NCBI RefSeq assembly: GCF_005239225.2
Contig: NC_133286.1
Span: 20,288,572-20,352,571 of the forward strand
Direction: 5' to 3'
Length of the DNA: 64,000 nt
Source of the DNA: Populus alba
Taxonomy: Eukaryota > Streptophyta > Magnoliopsida > Malpighiales > Salicaceae
Within the stretch, counting starts at the first letter, position 1, and each line of letters starts with the position of its first letter. Of the stretch, positions 48,601 through 62,573 are shown in pieces. Below the pieces are notes generated by a model. It made no database searches, was not told the DNA's origin, and saw only the letters and a program-made list of their open reading frames with translations. Made by a program: the position numbers and the translations under genes.

Positions 48601-51600
48601 CTCCCCATATGCCCAAACTACATGACAGCAAACAAATAACAAATTGAAATGCCAGCATAGCCAATAATGACGCATTTTAACCTCCAATAAGCTATAGCAT
48701 CAATTTGTAACATGAGATCTCTGATATGAAGAAATGCGAAAATTTCAGGCCCTGAGACAAAGTTCCCAAGGCAAAGATTTGACAATAAGCAAACATAAAA
48801 GAACATTATCTATGCCAAAGCACTTGTCTGGGCATTAAACTTAAATGCAATGAATATAATGTCATGAGCACATTAAAATGAAAAGGGGGAAAAAGTGACA
48901 GATTCAAGTCAAATCGAAAATGGCAAGGTTTAAAGAAGTCAAGGAAGAGACTTCAGTTGCTTGTAAGAGGAGTTAATAATTGTCAGTATATTAGCAGTTT
49001 TATCATCAATAAATTGGTCTTTGATGTAAATCTCTTCTAAGAATGTGCCTCTATAAAATTTTATAGAACCAAAAGTGTCAAGACCTTTTTTTTAAAAAAA
49101 AAAGGGTTAAAACAAGTCAACATCCAATGATGCTATTTTCCCAGAATCTATCCTACCAATGTGGCCTTCTGCTAGTTTGTAAGATGTTATGCCCAGAAGA
49201 CCTATGCTGAAGAACCTAACATGTCAGCGTCCATGAAGCTACCCAGTTCTGATTCTGCAATAATTCTCAAAAACTAGAAGATAAGATGTGGGTCACATTG
49301 CTTCTAGCATATATGACATTTCAAATCAACTCAATTAATAATAACAAAGTAGAATTCCCCTGCATCTTGAAAACAAAGCTCCAACCAACTTAGTTCTAGC
49401 ATACATGACATTTCAAATCACCTCAATTAACAATAACTAATTAGAATTCTCTTGCATCTCAGAAACAAAGCTCCAACCAACTGAATCAATTTTTTTATGC
49501 ACACAAACCATAAAAGAACAAACAAGATGGATAATCGAAATTATATTTGCAAATTGATAAATTCAAATGATTTAAACAAAAAGATGGTTACACAGACAAG
49601 GAAATAAACTGATATTCAAATTGATAGCATTATGCAGAAATAATTAAAGATCACATATCAATGCTGTATGAATGCAGAAATGACTCAGCATATCTCATAT
49701 ACTGTTTGAAAGGAAAATGAGAGAAAAGATAAGCAATTTGACACTATTCCATTTCACATTACAGGCCATTATTGTTGGTATACCTGGCTATGTATCCCAC
49801 TGTCAGTAACATTTATTAATTGCAACACACGAGCTGAAAGTTCTGCATCAAGCACTTCTTGAGACTCCACGCTGCATGAGATAAACGTAACAAATACATT
49901 GATATTTGCAAGTACATATGCATGTTATTCCTATCACAAAACAAAAATGAAAAAAAAAATTACCTACAGCCAGTGGATTGTTTTATTTTAAGAATAGCAG
50001 CAATGATATGAACAATCCAAGAAAGTTTTGCCTCAATAACAGCAAGCTCACTGTTATCAGCACTCTGTCGTAGTGCTATTTCCTGTGTATTCCATTCAAA
50101 AATAATTTTAAATATTTTTTTATCATATTGAGTGTCCATAAATATTCAACATCCAAAGAATACATCATCCAATACACTTATCGTACCGTGTATGCTTGCA
50201 GAATAGGCTCCATTGTGGTTATTATATATAAACTACTTGTTTGGTACTGCAAAAAAAAGAAATAAGAATAATCATAACAGACTCCAAGCCTTAATGGGCC
50301 GGTACAATCACGAGTTTGGCACAGGAAACTAAAATTAGTATCGTTAGGGACTTCTAAATCTAGAAAACTCCAGGCTGGATAAGTAACAGGGAGGCTATCA
50401 CATATTATATTATATATAAAAACTAGACCTGGAATCTGCAAAGATAAGGAAAGCAATCTAGCTGATCTTGAAGAAGCTCAACATTATCCAATGGATCGTC
50501 GTCGTCAGCAAATCCAGCCTACATGAAAAAGGCATGCCAAATAGGAATTCAACATTTTATGTATAATTTAAAGAGAAATATCAATCATGAAGACAAAGCA
50601 GACCTGCACAGAATTAAATCTTGATGTTATAAAGCCTTCAGTAATTTTAGGCACAAATTCATCAAGCAAACTTGGTGCCTCTCCCTTCAAATATGGTACA
50701 GATGTCACCAATCTGGACCACAACCCTAGAAGATAGTATACACTGCTGCTGGCCCACTGGTAAGACATGAACTTAATCAGCAGATAAGTTGCAAAAATGC
50801 AGTATGGATCCAAAGCATGTTGTTTCAGGCACTTAAGCATGGTATACTTATTGTTGCAAGGAAGAGGCATTCCATTATTAAACATAGATGCAGTTATTTA
50901 TCACGAAGGCTAGATATGACTAATTTTTAAATCACGATAGGAAAATAAACACCAACCCACCTGCCAGGACTGCAAAGACTTTAAAGTGAACTCTGCCACC
51001 AACTGTATCCAATCACTGTAGCCTTCCACATTCACAAGCTCTGACAACTGCAGTAAATTTTGTGTATCAAATGGAGTCAGGTTTGTAGTTCTATGTAATT
51101 AAAGAGCATCATGCAATGCTATGAATACATGTCACCAACAGTTTTTTTTCAGTGAAAGAAAAGCATTTTAATAAAGAGGAATTAAAATGGGGTTACAAAG
51201 AGTAAAATTAATTAAAATAATTAAAAGCAGCAGAAACTCTACCCATGCACATGCACAAATTTGTGGTTATATAACATCAAGTGGCAGTCCCTACAGACAT
51301 GTGAATATGCCCATGCAAATGAAGCTGTAAACCAATAGCATGGGAAAATGTAACAAGAAAACAAAACATAGAAGTAAAAGATCGGTGTCAAAAATGTGAC
51401 TATACAATAAATTACCTGATAATTCACTCTGAATCTTCCAAGAAGGCGACAATACTCATGGTAATTGTCATGATCAGCAAGACCTAATAATGACCATGTC
51501 CCACTAAAATCAGTAAATGAGAAGCAAACTGGGGGGGGGGGGGCAATTTTAAAAGTTGGGAAATAAAAAAATGAATAGCTGGTGATTGCAAAACCCAAAA

Positions 51601-54600
51601 CAGGATAAGACAATTTAGAACGTACACACTTCTAAATTGACACATTCATTCAGGGGCCTCCAAAACCCCTTCAGAATTGGAAGTGTAAGGAGAAAAAAGA
51701 CAATGAAACTGTTCAACAAGAAGTATTTGCTAAGCAAGCATGATTAAAATCTCTAAACAAACAGATTGCAACCACTTAACACGAACAACAATTACAGAAT
51801 TTTCACTCCAGAGGTCCTATGCATGCCACCTTTAACAGTGATCTATTGTCCACGCTCAAACTCATTCTGAAGAAGGAAAATGGAGAAAACAAAAATAGGA
51901 AGAAAGTGAACAAAATGATTCAGTATGATAAACAATTTAAGAAAAAAACCCCACACAGAAATGCAAGTGCATTTTATTTGAATTCTTTTAAGATATAATT
52001 TATTATATTAAGATATCCTTGAAAGAAATACATCTTGAAGGAGAATAAGAATCCTCCAAAAGAAAAGAAAACAAAACAAAGAAAAAGAAGTTAAACAGCA
52101 TAGAAACCAAAACCAAAACAAAGGAAATGCCTATGCATTGTATTTGAATAATCACAGGGTACAATCACAAAACCATATGCTACAAGGAAAAAGAAGAAGG
52201 TAACAGCACCCTGTCCTGTTTGAAGAATTTCCTTGGTTCCTGTCATCAAATGGGCCAAAAACTTGGAACGAGCAGCATCATTTGTGAACAAAGAGCGCCG
52301 TACTGATGCTAATCGGACCAAGCATTCCAGTGCCTAAAAAGAAAACCAATAAGAACCCCTAGCAATGAAGAGTGACACAGCATAGAAACACATAAATCCA
52401 CATCTCAAACAGACAAATAACAAATGGCCAGAAAAATTAAGTCTGAATTTCAACATCCAACAAAAACAAGCCTGTATATGTTAGAAGTGTGAATTTACAT
52501 AAATTCTCCATTATTCATTTACATTTACATACATGATAATATTTATCAGTTTCTTATTTTTTTGGATTAATGCTCTTCCTGATGGCCTTGATCCTATGAC
52601 AACAGCACTACATCCAACAATTTTTTTTAACATTGGAAGTGTGAATTTGCATTGACAAAGCACTAAAAGTACCAGTACTATACAGGACAAGTACCACTAT
52701 TATACAGGATCAGATGAACTACATGCAAAAACAATCAGCACAGTTAAGATGCCCTCCTAATTAGTAAAAGTTGCCGTGTTTGCCAATAATTTATAGGCTT
52801 AAGACCAAACATCTTTCAAGGATGTAAAAGATGCAAGCAAAGACTCTTCCCTCGAATCTCCTTTTCTTCCCTCGGCAAAAAAAAATATTTTCATAAGATA
52901 ATGTACTATTAGCATGGGAAGAATGCACAAGATGAGTTAATAAATAAGAAATCCTCCGAAGCAACAAAGACGATGAAGAAACCAAACTCAATATAGAAGA
53001 GACACCAATCCTGCTAAATATAAGCAAGAACAGCACCCATTAAGGCACCTAAAGCACTACATCACAAAGATGCAAGGAACAGAACCAATCCTTAAATTCT
53101 AGCATTCTTATCCATCCAAACACAACAGGTGAATCCACATGATAGAAACTTAAAATCTTCCTCCAAGCCACAAGGAAATTGTCAGCAAATCCACCATCCT
53201 AAACAAAATTCACCTCAAAACCAAATAATCTATTTCCCTCAACAAAAATAGCCAACAGAATGCAACCCTAAATATCTTTTTTGAGGAGCATCAACAAAAA
53301 AGGCACAATCTCCATGCATTCCACTCCACCTCAATTTACACAACCATGACCCAAAAGAAACTAAGGCCCAAAAGATCCTAAACACAAGTTCTCCAGTGTG
53401 GACCAATATGGTCTCGCGAAGCCAGTCCGCAGTTGATGCAAGTCCTTCTCTAACTTGAAGAGCAGTAAACCAAAGTTCAAAAAGTAGGCCCGATGTAATT
53501 GAACTTGACTGATAAGGAGGGGAGAAATAATGTTTTTCAATCCGTTAAAAGAGTCATAAAGCAGTGAATCCTTCTCATGCCTGCCTTGCTTTCTTTTTCT
53601 TAGTAGGGAGGAGCAAGCACAATAGAGCTCTTCCATCCCTACCCAACTCTCTTTTCCTTAGACCTATATCCTACCTTATCTTAAGCTTCAAAATGCACAC
53701 ATTGACAAATTCAAGATCTTCTTCACAAAGATAGATTCAATGTATCAAGATTTTAAACTTATGTTGTAGACCAGCTAAAGCATGCATGCCAATGCATAAT
53801 GAAGCAAGTGAGGAAAAATATTACAGGACTTTAAGTGCATGGTCAATACTATGATGGTGAATCATAAAAATTTATAATGTGTGATCATTAGCGAAACATC
53901 AACTGACCTCTTTTGAACAAGGAGATGTTGTAATAGCATAATAATCAAAAAAGATCTGCAATGTAGAAGGATCCTCTAAAACAGACCTCCAAGATGTCGG
54001 AATCTACAGAATTACACATGTTTTCTTGTAACAATCCAATCCATAAAAAACATATATAGCACATTCAAGTGTAAGGAAATTTTACAATTAAGAAAAGATC
54101 ATACATTACTAGAATAAGTAATCAAAACCTGAATAGTACCAAACTCCTCTGAACTTTCATCAATTGATGTCCCAACAAAATCAAAAGATAAACATTTTAG
54201 AGAAAGAGAAAGTGCCAACTCTTGCAATCGACCTGTAACTGTACCAGACATTGTAAAATATCAGAATGACTAATAAAGAAATAGCTACAACAGGCACACG
54301 GGTGGTGGGTGGGGGGATAAGAACATTAAACCATTACCATCATTTTTCAGTTGACCCAATGATGTTAAAGAGATTTGGAATATTTGAAAAAGTGACTGAT
54401 CCCTGAAGGAGCAGGCTACCCTTCGATGATGTGTTGACGACAACCCTGTATTTGGCTGAGAATTTAAGCATCAAGAAATGCATAAGCAAATGTCAGTCAT
54501 CGGAAAACAACAGCAATGATGTTGGTGGTGGTAATGAGCAATACTAACAATGACAACAACAACTAAGTGATGGTAGAGAGAGAAGAGTCACATTCAAACA

Positions 54601-57600
54601 GCAAAGGCAAGTTATTTATGTCTTGTAATAGCGGTAAGGGTGATCTATATGAAACCTTCGCGTAGCATGTTGTGGAAAGCCATTTTACAATGAATGAGTG
54701 AATGAGATCTATTAAGTACAAGAATAAGAATCGTAATAAAACTCTAACAAGCCTGGAGATGTCAAGGGTCATTCATTCACTACAAGTATATAAGAGGCTT
54801 ACCAGTTATCTATATATAATGCAGCATATATAAGTACATGAAATGACAAGATTCACTTGTCCCCGAAACAATGATGTATGGAGTATTTCAATGATGAAAT
54901 GCAGTTACATTTCTTCATATTTTTAACCACATGAATGAAGCATGAAGCTCCGCTTTGATGCACAATGTTAGGTACTAAAACTTACCCTCATATTCCTTCT
55001 CCTTTTATTTATTTTTATTATTATTTTTTGAGCCCTCCCCTCATATTTTTATTGAAGATGATGGAAGCTTAGAAGGCTTATGGAGCCTCCTTATATCCAA
55101 TGAATCATTAAACTCTAAGTGTCCTTTAGCAAAGTACTATGGAGCCTATGTAGTTTGAAAAAGCCTTGACCTGCCTCTGCTAGTTGGGCACAGTTGACAA
55201 TAGACCAATACAATAGGCATCCGAGCTAGACGGAGTGAAATTAGTTTAAAAAAAACCATCTAGAATCTAACACATTGTTCGAACAAGATAAAAAACTATG
55301 AGAATTAGAGATACGAAGTTGAACAAGGAGATCCAAATATCTCTCAGAACAGTATTATTTAAGAGAGCACAAACCACGTGATATTGAATCATTTATTTTC
55401 ATACAAAATTGCCTACATACAAAATTGCCTACAAGAAGCTTTAAGCATTCTACAGGAGCATCATGCAATCGAAAAAGGCAATAAAGACAGGAACCAAATA
55501 GAAAGAATAAGATTCTATTTCCTATTGATTCTCCCATTTCCAAACATTATATTTCAATGGAGGAAAAAGAAAGAAAAGAAAGGTATTGACGAGGGAATTT
55601 CCAAACTCGTTTTGAGTGATTCATGCTTTTGCCTTGGATCCTCATTATTTGAGTGAAGCACGTATTCATAAATAACCTTGTTCCATGGAGAATCGCACAA
55701 ATCCCAATTTTCTTTTAAACTAAATAACCAAGACCCATCCCATTACACTTTTAGACCAACAGCAAACTCATAACCAACTAGGTGATCTCTTCTCCTATCC
55801 TCCATATAAAGTTTATAAACCACAAGAAATCCCATCCAATTTCCAGATGCTTAAGAATCAAAAGTGAAACAAAGATGTCAAGAGGAATCCCAGACGAGGA
55901 ATCCCAGACAAAGATATCAATCGAAGCATGATTCAACCTCAACAAGCAGCCTACTAGCCATTCAAATTTCTCAATGCATTTCATTTGTCACTTGCATAAC
56001 TACTGCAAAATTACTAAAAGGCATTGCCTCCTTTACAATTGGGTATAAAAGCCACTTTGGATTCCCATGCTTTACATATCAGTTTGATTTAACCTTTAAG
56101 AACCCATCATGTGGCAGCTGAGTGGATAGATTACATAATTTTATAAAATAAGCATTCATGCTACAGATCAATCTCAAGCAAAGCATTCGTAATTGCTTCC
56201 ATTTTTTGCTTCTCATAAAAATGGAAATAGAATGATAATGTTGTAAATAGTTTTAAGCATCATAAATACATTATTTCTAGGAATCATCACGAGAACATAA
56301 AGTACATTTAATTGTTATGCACAAGTTAGCAACTAGCACCATACTATTGAGAAACTTTGACAAGTGCAAGAAACCAACCTGATTCATTTCAGTCACAAGT
56401 TGATTCAATATCTTCAAACCAATTTCATAGTGATTTGATGATGCCTGTACATAGGAGAGAAGTAAATATTAATAACAACGATGATAATAATAAATGTTTA
56501 CAAACACACCTCATCAATAACAGTGCACTTCCAAATGACATAATCAATAACTGCAGGTCACCAATTAATGCATGATATAGGACAAAAGAATCAATATGTA
56601 GTATAAGAAAAGCTGTAATGAAACACTTTGAAATCTCGTAAGCAGCATGTAGAGCTTAGTTTGCTAGATGGAAGAGTGGCACATGGCAATTTAAGGGGTG
56701 ATGTTAATTAAGAATGAAAAGGCAGTCCAATAAAGGATAGGAAGACAAAATTTTATTTAAACACCAAAGGAATAATTAACCAGTTAAAGTACTAGGACTT
56801 GTGCTTGCAATTAGAAAAACATTATCTAATCAACTCCTTCCGATATCTATTCTTCATCTTTGCCATAACACTCCATTTGGAACAAGCTCACTGAAATAAA
56901 AATAAAAATAAGGACCATGGCAACCCTGAAAATTTTAGAAACTTCACATTTTAGTCCTACAATTTGAAACTTTCTTAATTATACCCTTTGAGTTGAGGTT
57001 TATCTCACAAAAAAATACATAATTTGATTTAGTCTTAAATTACTTGTCAATTTAAGAGCAAAGATGTTATCAGTAACACCACCTCATCAAAGCTAAAGCT
57101 ACGAGTTGGTTTTACATCTTCAATACTATCAAAATAAGTAAATAAACATCAAAATTCAAAAAAAAAAAACAAAAACAAAAGACTTGCATAGGTATCGTCC
57201 ACACCCCTAGCATTCCATGAAAATATAAAAATAGCCATAATGATCCTTTAAGAGACACAAAACCATACAAACTAAAATGTGAGGAAAACCAACGTGCAAA
57301 CATCTCAGCAATACACATTCTGCAATTGCACGTAAAACCATAGAATAAAAAAAAAACATCACTTGACTAAATAGACTTGTATAAAATACAGCAAACATAG
57401 AAACAACATAATGATTTCATCTTAAATTACTTGCCATTTCAGGAGCCAAGATATCATAAGTAGCAGCATCTTGGCAAGGGTAAAGCAACGAGTTGGTTTC
57501 ACTTATTACATGCCAATTTAGAGGCAAGGAAATTATCATAGCAAAACATAGACAAGGGTAAGGCTATAAATTGGTTTTGTTTATTACATGCGAATTTAAG

Positions 57601-58336
57601 AGCAACAAAATTATCTTAGAAAACACCTCGGCAAAGCCAAAGCTACGAGCTGGTTTTGCTTCATTAATACTAACTTGAGTAAGTACACGTCAAAAGTCAA
57701 AAAAACAACCAAAATTAAATATACCAATGAAAAACTCGCATTGGTATCATCTATGTCTCTAGCACTTCACAAAAAAAAAAATGATAATATCCGTATACAT
57801 GAAAACATGAGAGAGCAATTACACACGTAAACGCATAACACCCAACCTGACTCAAGAAATCAGTAGCCTCCTTAACTACTTCCCTAAACTTATCATCATC
57901 AAACCATCCAAACTTCGTAACACGACAGAGAAGTAGGATCAAAGACGCGTTAACAAAATGCGGCAACGGTCCTCTCGTAGCCAAATAGTTGATCAAGTAA
58001 TTCCCTACCACAAAACAAACACAGACAAATTCAATCCAGGTAACAATAAAAAAAAAAAAAACTGATCAAAACAAAAACAAACTAAAATATAATACTGATA
58101 TCAAGACGGAGCTGCAATGAGAGGCTGTGATCGGTGACTTGCTTCAACAAACTAGAACTGGCGAGCATCAACGAGTAAGGCGTAGACGCATTGTCAAGAA
58201 TGTACTGGCATTGCGAAATGTAATCTGTATTCACTGAAAAGCATTTCAATGTATTCTCAGCGTGTGCTCTCTCTGCAGAATCTTGTGAGTTATATAACCT
58301 CTCGCACAATGCTTCTAGCTGCGCTAAACTCTCCAT
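39655..58336 (-). CDS. XPO7: Exportin-7-like nuclear transport receptor, 28 exons
   Basis: All 28 exons join in frame with GT-AG introns to 1049 residues: 58336-58096, 58004-57847, 56444-56379, 54455-54338, 54238-54129, 54003-53908, 52333-52210, 51483-51416, 51047-50961, 50756-50604, 50518-50429, 50246-50187, 50082-49964, 49871-49784, 48015-47911, 47833-47729, 47638-47586, 47441-47378, 47270-47136, 47049-46937, 46858-46765, 46458-46239, 45675-45545, 44195-44049, 43875-43747, 42079-41981, 41757-41719, 39792-39655. The start [10 protein letters not shown] is the first ATG; an upstream TTG is not used. An importin-beta N-terminal domain (about residues 30-90) precedes HEAT-like helices. Motifs include [52 protein letters not shown], and the end [10 protein letters not shown]. 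It matches the Arabidopsis exportin-7/RanBP16-type protein At5g06120 (about 1059 residues), a Ran-dependent carrier between nucleus and cytoplasm. No defect seen. Confidence 0.95.
42379..42430. repeat. Exact 26-bp tandem duplication
   Basis: ttcaaaagaaactgacacat plus atttga occurs twice in a row within an exportin intron. Confidence 0.95.
49302..49485. repeat. 92-bp tandem duplication
   Basis: Two copies in an exportin intron share ttctagcata, atgacatttcaaatca, and aacaaagctccaaccaact, with about 10 differences between them. Confidence 0.9.
51531..51543. repeat. 13-base G run (C run in the transcript)
   Basis: An uninterrupted G homopolymer, on the sense strand a C tract 48-60 bases before the acceptor of exportin exon 8. 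Confidence 0.9.
52334..53907 (-). other. Large exportin intron (exons 6-7)
   Basis: A 1.57-kb intron without a supported gene. A 91-codon - frame at 53361-53636 has mixed composition, but no family motif was recognised. It could be a decayed retroelement piece. Confidence 0.4.
57033..57665. repeat. Degenerate ~79-bp repeats in an exportin intron
   Basis: Four diverged units, three of them adjacent (57418, 57506, 57586) and one upstream (57033). Each has a 'aatttaagagcaa' segment, then 'caaagctaaagctacgagtt' and 'ggtttt' or close variants. Confidence 0.75.
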
Positions 58337-58850
58337 CGATAAAACCAAACCCTAACCTTCATCATCATCATTAAAACATAATCGCATTAACTAATCCAAA
58401 ATTTTATAAAAAAAAAATCAATAATCTCTGAAATGAAGAATCGATAAACTGTTTGATTACGTGGAAAAGATAGTGGAAGTTAGGGTTTGATTATCAGTGA
58501 AAAGAGCGATTTGAAGAGGAAGAGAAGAAATTCAGGGGAGGACATGGAAAAGGAGACAAGTGAACAGAAAGAGAGAGGACTTTTGAGATTACCTGATGGA
58601 TCTGAGATCTAAAAACTAGTGTTGAGTAAGGGAATTGGTGTTTTTGTTGATGTTTTCTTATGATGGAGAGGGAATCGAAGAGAGAATCCGATTTTTTATT
58701 TTTTGTTTTTTGTTTGGCTTAGCTTTTTGTAATAGGAGAGGGGAATCTCCAATGGCCAGGAGCCTTGTTGGGTTTGGCTTTGTATTTTCTGTTCTTTTTT
58801 ATTATTATTATTTCTCCTTTTGGGTTTATGTGTAAGATAGTTCTTGGAAA
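58337..58850 (-). promoter_or_regulatory. 5' leader and promoter region of the exportin gene
   Basis: The 500 bases before the exportin ATG contain gtttgattatcag- and cct-rich segments typical of plant housekeeping leaders and no clear TATA box. The transcription start cannot be fixed. A 66-codon + frame here is probably chance. Confidence 0.35.
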
Positions 58851-60300
58851 ATTTATTTTAAAAAATTTATCTTGAGTATAAACAAATAAAAAATATTAAA
58901 AATATATATTTTTTAAAAAAAATCACGATCAAAGCTTTAAAACAAACAAGATATAAAATAATAATATATCTACATTGATTTTAAGCTCTATAATTTGATA
59001 TGATGGTTTGTTGGAAAATAGTGCTAAAGTATGTTAGGGTAAGATAACTTTTGTTTTGTGATACATTAAAAAATTATTTACTTTATATAATTTACTTTTC
59101 ATTTACTTTACATGTAAAAAATTATTTCATATTAATATAAACCAAACACATATTTTTAAAAATTATAATTAAAAATATATGTTTTAACCATAAAAACTAT
59201 CAAAATAACAATCACATTTAAATGAATGTATTTTATTTTTTAACGAGATACATTGCACGCACGCTGCCAAAGGCTTGCGTGTCCAATGTGTATGGTGCAG
59301 AAATTGTGAACCGGCGAGAAATAAGCCAACAAGAATCGAAGGTGCGAAAGAAAGCTAAGGCGTTGTCAACAGAACAAATTGCGAGCAAAATTTTGAAAGC
59401 ATAAAGGAAATAAGGCATTGTTTATAGACAGAGGAAATATTAGGCTTGCGCACATGTTAAACTGTGAATGAATTGAGCTGGCATCTCTAGCCCATTTGAA
59501 AACATGGATTTTGAGCTCGTGTTCATGTTGATTTGAGTGAATGGGTGAAGAAATCAAACATTATAACAATCACGTGTAGGCAAAACTGTTGGTGAAAAAT
59601 CTATCAGAAGTCATTGCATGAAAGAGTTAGGAAGGCAAAAGTCTTTGCCTGTGTTATCAAAGTGCTAGCTGTGAACCATCACAGCAGGTTTGATGAGGCT
59701 AGAGAGTGATTGTTACTGTGATAGTTTTATGTTGTAATGGTTGTGGTTTGAAAAAATTTATTTTATAAAAAGTATTTTTTATTAAGATTGATTTGATATT
59801 TATGTATGTTTGGTTAAAACCTGTGGTTAAAAATGAGGTTGAACAAAAAGTAGTTTAATGTATTTGGTTAATAATATTTTTGAAATTAAGGTTATAAAAT
59901 AATTTTAAAAAATATATATTAATATTGATAGTTTTTAATTTAAATATTGTAGATTTAACTATTGTTATTACATCATAAAATAAATAATACTTTATATACA
60001 ATATTTTTTTATTGTTCCATTAAACTATTTACAATTCCATCACGTGTGAAATACATCCGACAAGGACTACAGTTTTTTTGATTTGTTAAGCGCGCAATAA
60101 CATCAGGTAAAATATAATCAGGAACAAAATTGGGATTACGATCAAATTCTGCAAATGCTACGTCATCAAGCGATCTATGTCTAATTTATATAGTGTCATT
60201 GAATAATGTTTAAACACTAGTTTTTCAAATAAAACACAATTAAAAAATTAAAAAAATATATTTTTTTATTTTACTGGGTTGGACTTGGTTCAGTGCATTT
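58851..60300. other. AT-rich intergenic stretch
   Basis: No supported gene. A patch at 59240-59420 is GC-richer with short frames on both strands (about 60 codons) and no motif. From about 59805, tttggttaaaacctgtggtt may begin a composite repeat that reaches 60610. Confidence 0.4.
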
Positions 60301-60344
60301 TGAGCTTTGAACCAGAACTGATCTGGCCGAAACCAGTCCTATCG

Positions 60345-60540
60345 GAACAGTGTGCATACACTGTTCACACGAACAGTGTATGCTACAATGTTCATGCTAA
60401 TTAATTAGCATGAACAGTGCGCAAGAATAGTGGTTCTAGGCGCGCGATTGTTTATTGTTGAAATAAAAGCAACGGGAAGCTGCTTTATGAGACCCTGTGT
60501 TTGGAATGCAATAACAGGTGGGGCCTATGAACAGTGAAAA
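60345..60540. repeat. Nested palindromes built on GAACAGTG
   Basis: At 60345-60366, arms GAACAGTGT and ACACTGTTC flank GCAT. At 60389-60416 there is a perfect 28-base palindrome (TGTTCATGCTAATT and its complement). Further GAACAGTG copies lie at about 60371, 60412 and 60532. Non-coding and probably part of a transposon-like repeat. Confidence 0.85.
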
Positions 60541-60599
60541 CCCCTTTTTTAAAAACCAAACGTGAAAGTGTTGTGTTTTGTTTAAAACGTTGCAACAAC

Positions 60600-60845
60600 C
60601 GCGTAAACAAACGCGAACCTAATTATATATTTATTTTTGCATTTCAAAAGCACTTTTAAAAAATTTGAAATTTTTTTTTATTTTTTTATTAACTTTAAAA
60701 TTAATATATTTTTAATGTTTTCAAATCAATTTGATGTGTTGATGTCAAAAATTTTTTTTAAAAAATAAAAAAATATCATTGACATGCATTTTAGTACGAA
60801 AAAGTTATTTAAAAAACAACCACAATTTATACTGCTAAACAAACT
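60600..60845 (-). mobile_element. Short MITE-like repeat, copy 3 (inverted)
   Basis: Read on the - strand it gives gtttgtttagcagtata, aaataactttttcgta, atgcatgtcaatgata and gacatcaacacatcaaa, the same order as 605-790. Confidence 0.55.
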
Positions 60846-62538
60846 AAGCAAAATTACCTGATCACTAACGTGTTTAAAAGGATGATGGCGTTTGGTTATT
60901 GGATCATTTGCATACTAAGAAAAACATTCAAATAAATAAAATAGAAAACATTAGAATAATAGCTCTAAGAAATGCTAAGAGAACTGAAAATGACAAGATT
61001 GTTAAAGTATCATCAACAACTTACTAATTGATGGTGAAAAATGTTAGAATTTTTTTTATAACATGGTTAACGAGCATATTTGAGATCGAGTTAAAAGTTA
61101 CATTCACTTGTTTTTTTAATTAAAACTTTACTAAAATTTAATCTCTAGCGTAAGTTATTTGACATGAAATGTTAACATATTTTAAACAAAATACAAATGA
61201 ATGAAAAATTAATTTCAAATAATTATTGGTTGGTGTGATGTGAAACTCAAGACTCTATAAAATAACATTATCCCACATAGAAAGAAATAATTTTTTTTTG
61301 ATGTTTATAAAGTGAAAAGTTGTAAAGTTAAAATTAAACCTAATAGGCACCACAACTTTTAAAATGAAAAGGTTAAAGGCAAAGTGGGTTTTGAGTTTAA
61401 ACTTGTATGCACCAACCAGGTCATGCTTAGGTTTAGGCCTGGTTTGAGTTTATTATAAAATAATATTTTGAACCATAAATTTTATTGTTTTTTACAACTA
61501 AAAATTGAACTTGGATCTGGTCCATTAAGAATTATTACTTTTAACCTAATGTTTGTCTAATCCAGCCCATAAATGTTAACATTCTATTTCTTGTATGTTT
61601 TTGTTGCAAATATAAATAATTTTCTTTAGCTCGAGAAAATTCAGATTTATAGCCATTATGTTCAAATTTAATTTTTTATTTATGGTAGCTAATCAGAAGA
61701 ATGGTGAGAGTTAATTCTAATTACTACCATAATTAGAACTTTTTAGCTTCTAAAATCCACTGCAAAAAAAAGGTGAAAAAAGAGTTTAACACAAGTTTTT
61801 TTTATAGAATTTACACGCATTTTATTATTAGTATTTTCCTTTTTTTTTAATACTCAGTGTTTCCTCGTAAATCTAGAGTTTGTGTTCACCTTGTTGGGTG
61901 ATAATTGTGTCATTTTACTTTGATTCAAAAACCTAATTAAGGGATGTATCTAAACTAAAATGGTATTGTTAGAATCTTGAAAGACATATTACAAACATTT
62001 TTATTGTATAAAGTGATGGATAATAAAGTCTCAGAGATAAAAGATTTGTTATTGACAAAATAAAAAATCATTAGTTTAAACTGCTTTAACAAGCAAAAAT
62101 TTTTTTTTTTCCATCTAAACATAAATTTTTTATTACAATATGTATGTCAAGACTTTGATTTAATATCAATTGTGAGTTGAAATGCATGCTAGCATTTTAT
62201 TATTATATTTATATTAAAAGTATGTTTGATAAAAGTTTTATTTTTGTTTGTTTATAAATTTAAAACTGATAACCTCCAGGCTTTCCATGAATATTCTTAT
62301 TATGAGAAACTAAGCATCATTATTTACTGTTCTATTAATTAAAGGATATGATTTTCATCCTAAAAAAAAAAAGGAAAATCATTTTTTTTAAAAAATGTTG
62401 GGTTATTTTAGGGTCTTGGCTCAAACAACCAATTGATTACCCAAAGCAATGGGCTACTAGGTTGGGTCGCTTGATCTGTCCAACGGCCTACTCATTTTTC
62501 TCTTTCTCTTTCCATGTATGTGTGTGTGTCTATATCTA

Positions 62539-62573
<35 letters not shown>

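Noticed and set aside
53361..53636. 91-codon - frame in an exportin intron, considered a retroelement remnant
   Set aside because: No reverse transcriptase, RNase H or zinc-finger motif could be identified, so I do not name it.
58337..58348. Four-residue upstream extension of the exportin start
   Set aside because: It begins with TTG, and the known relatives start at the position of the ATG at 58336.
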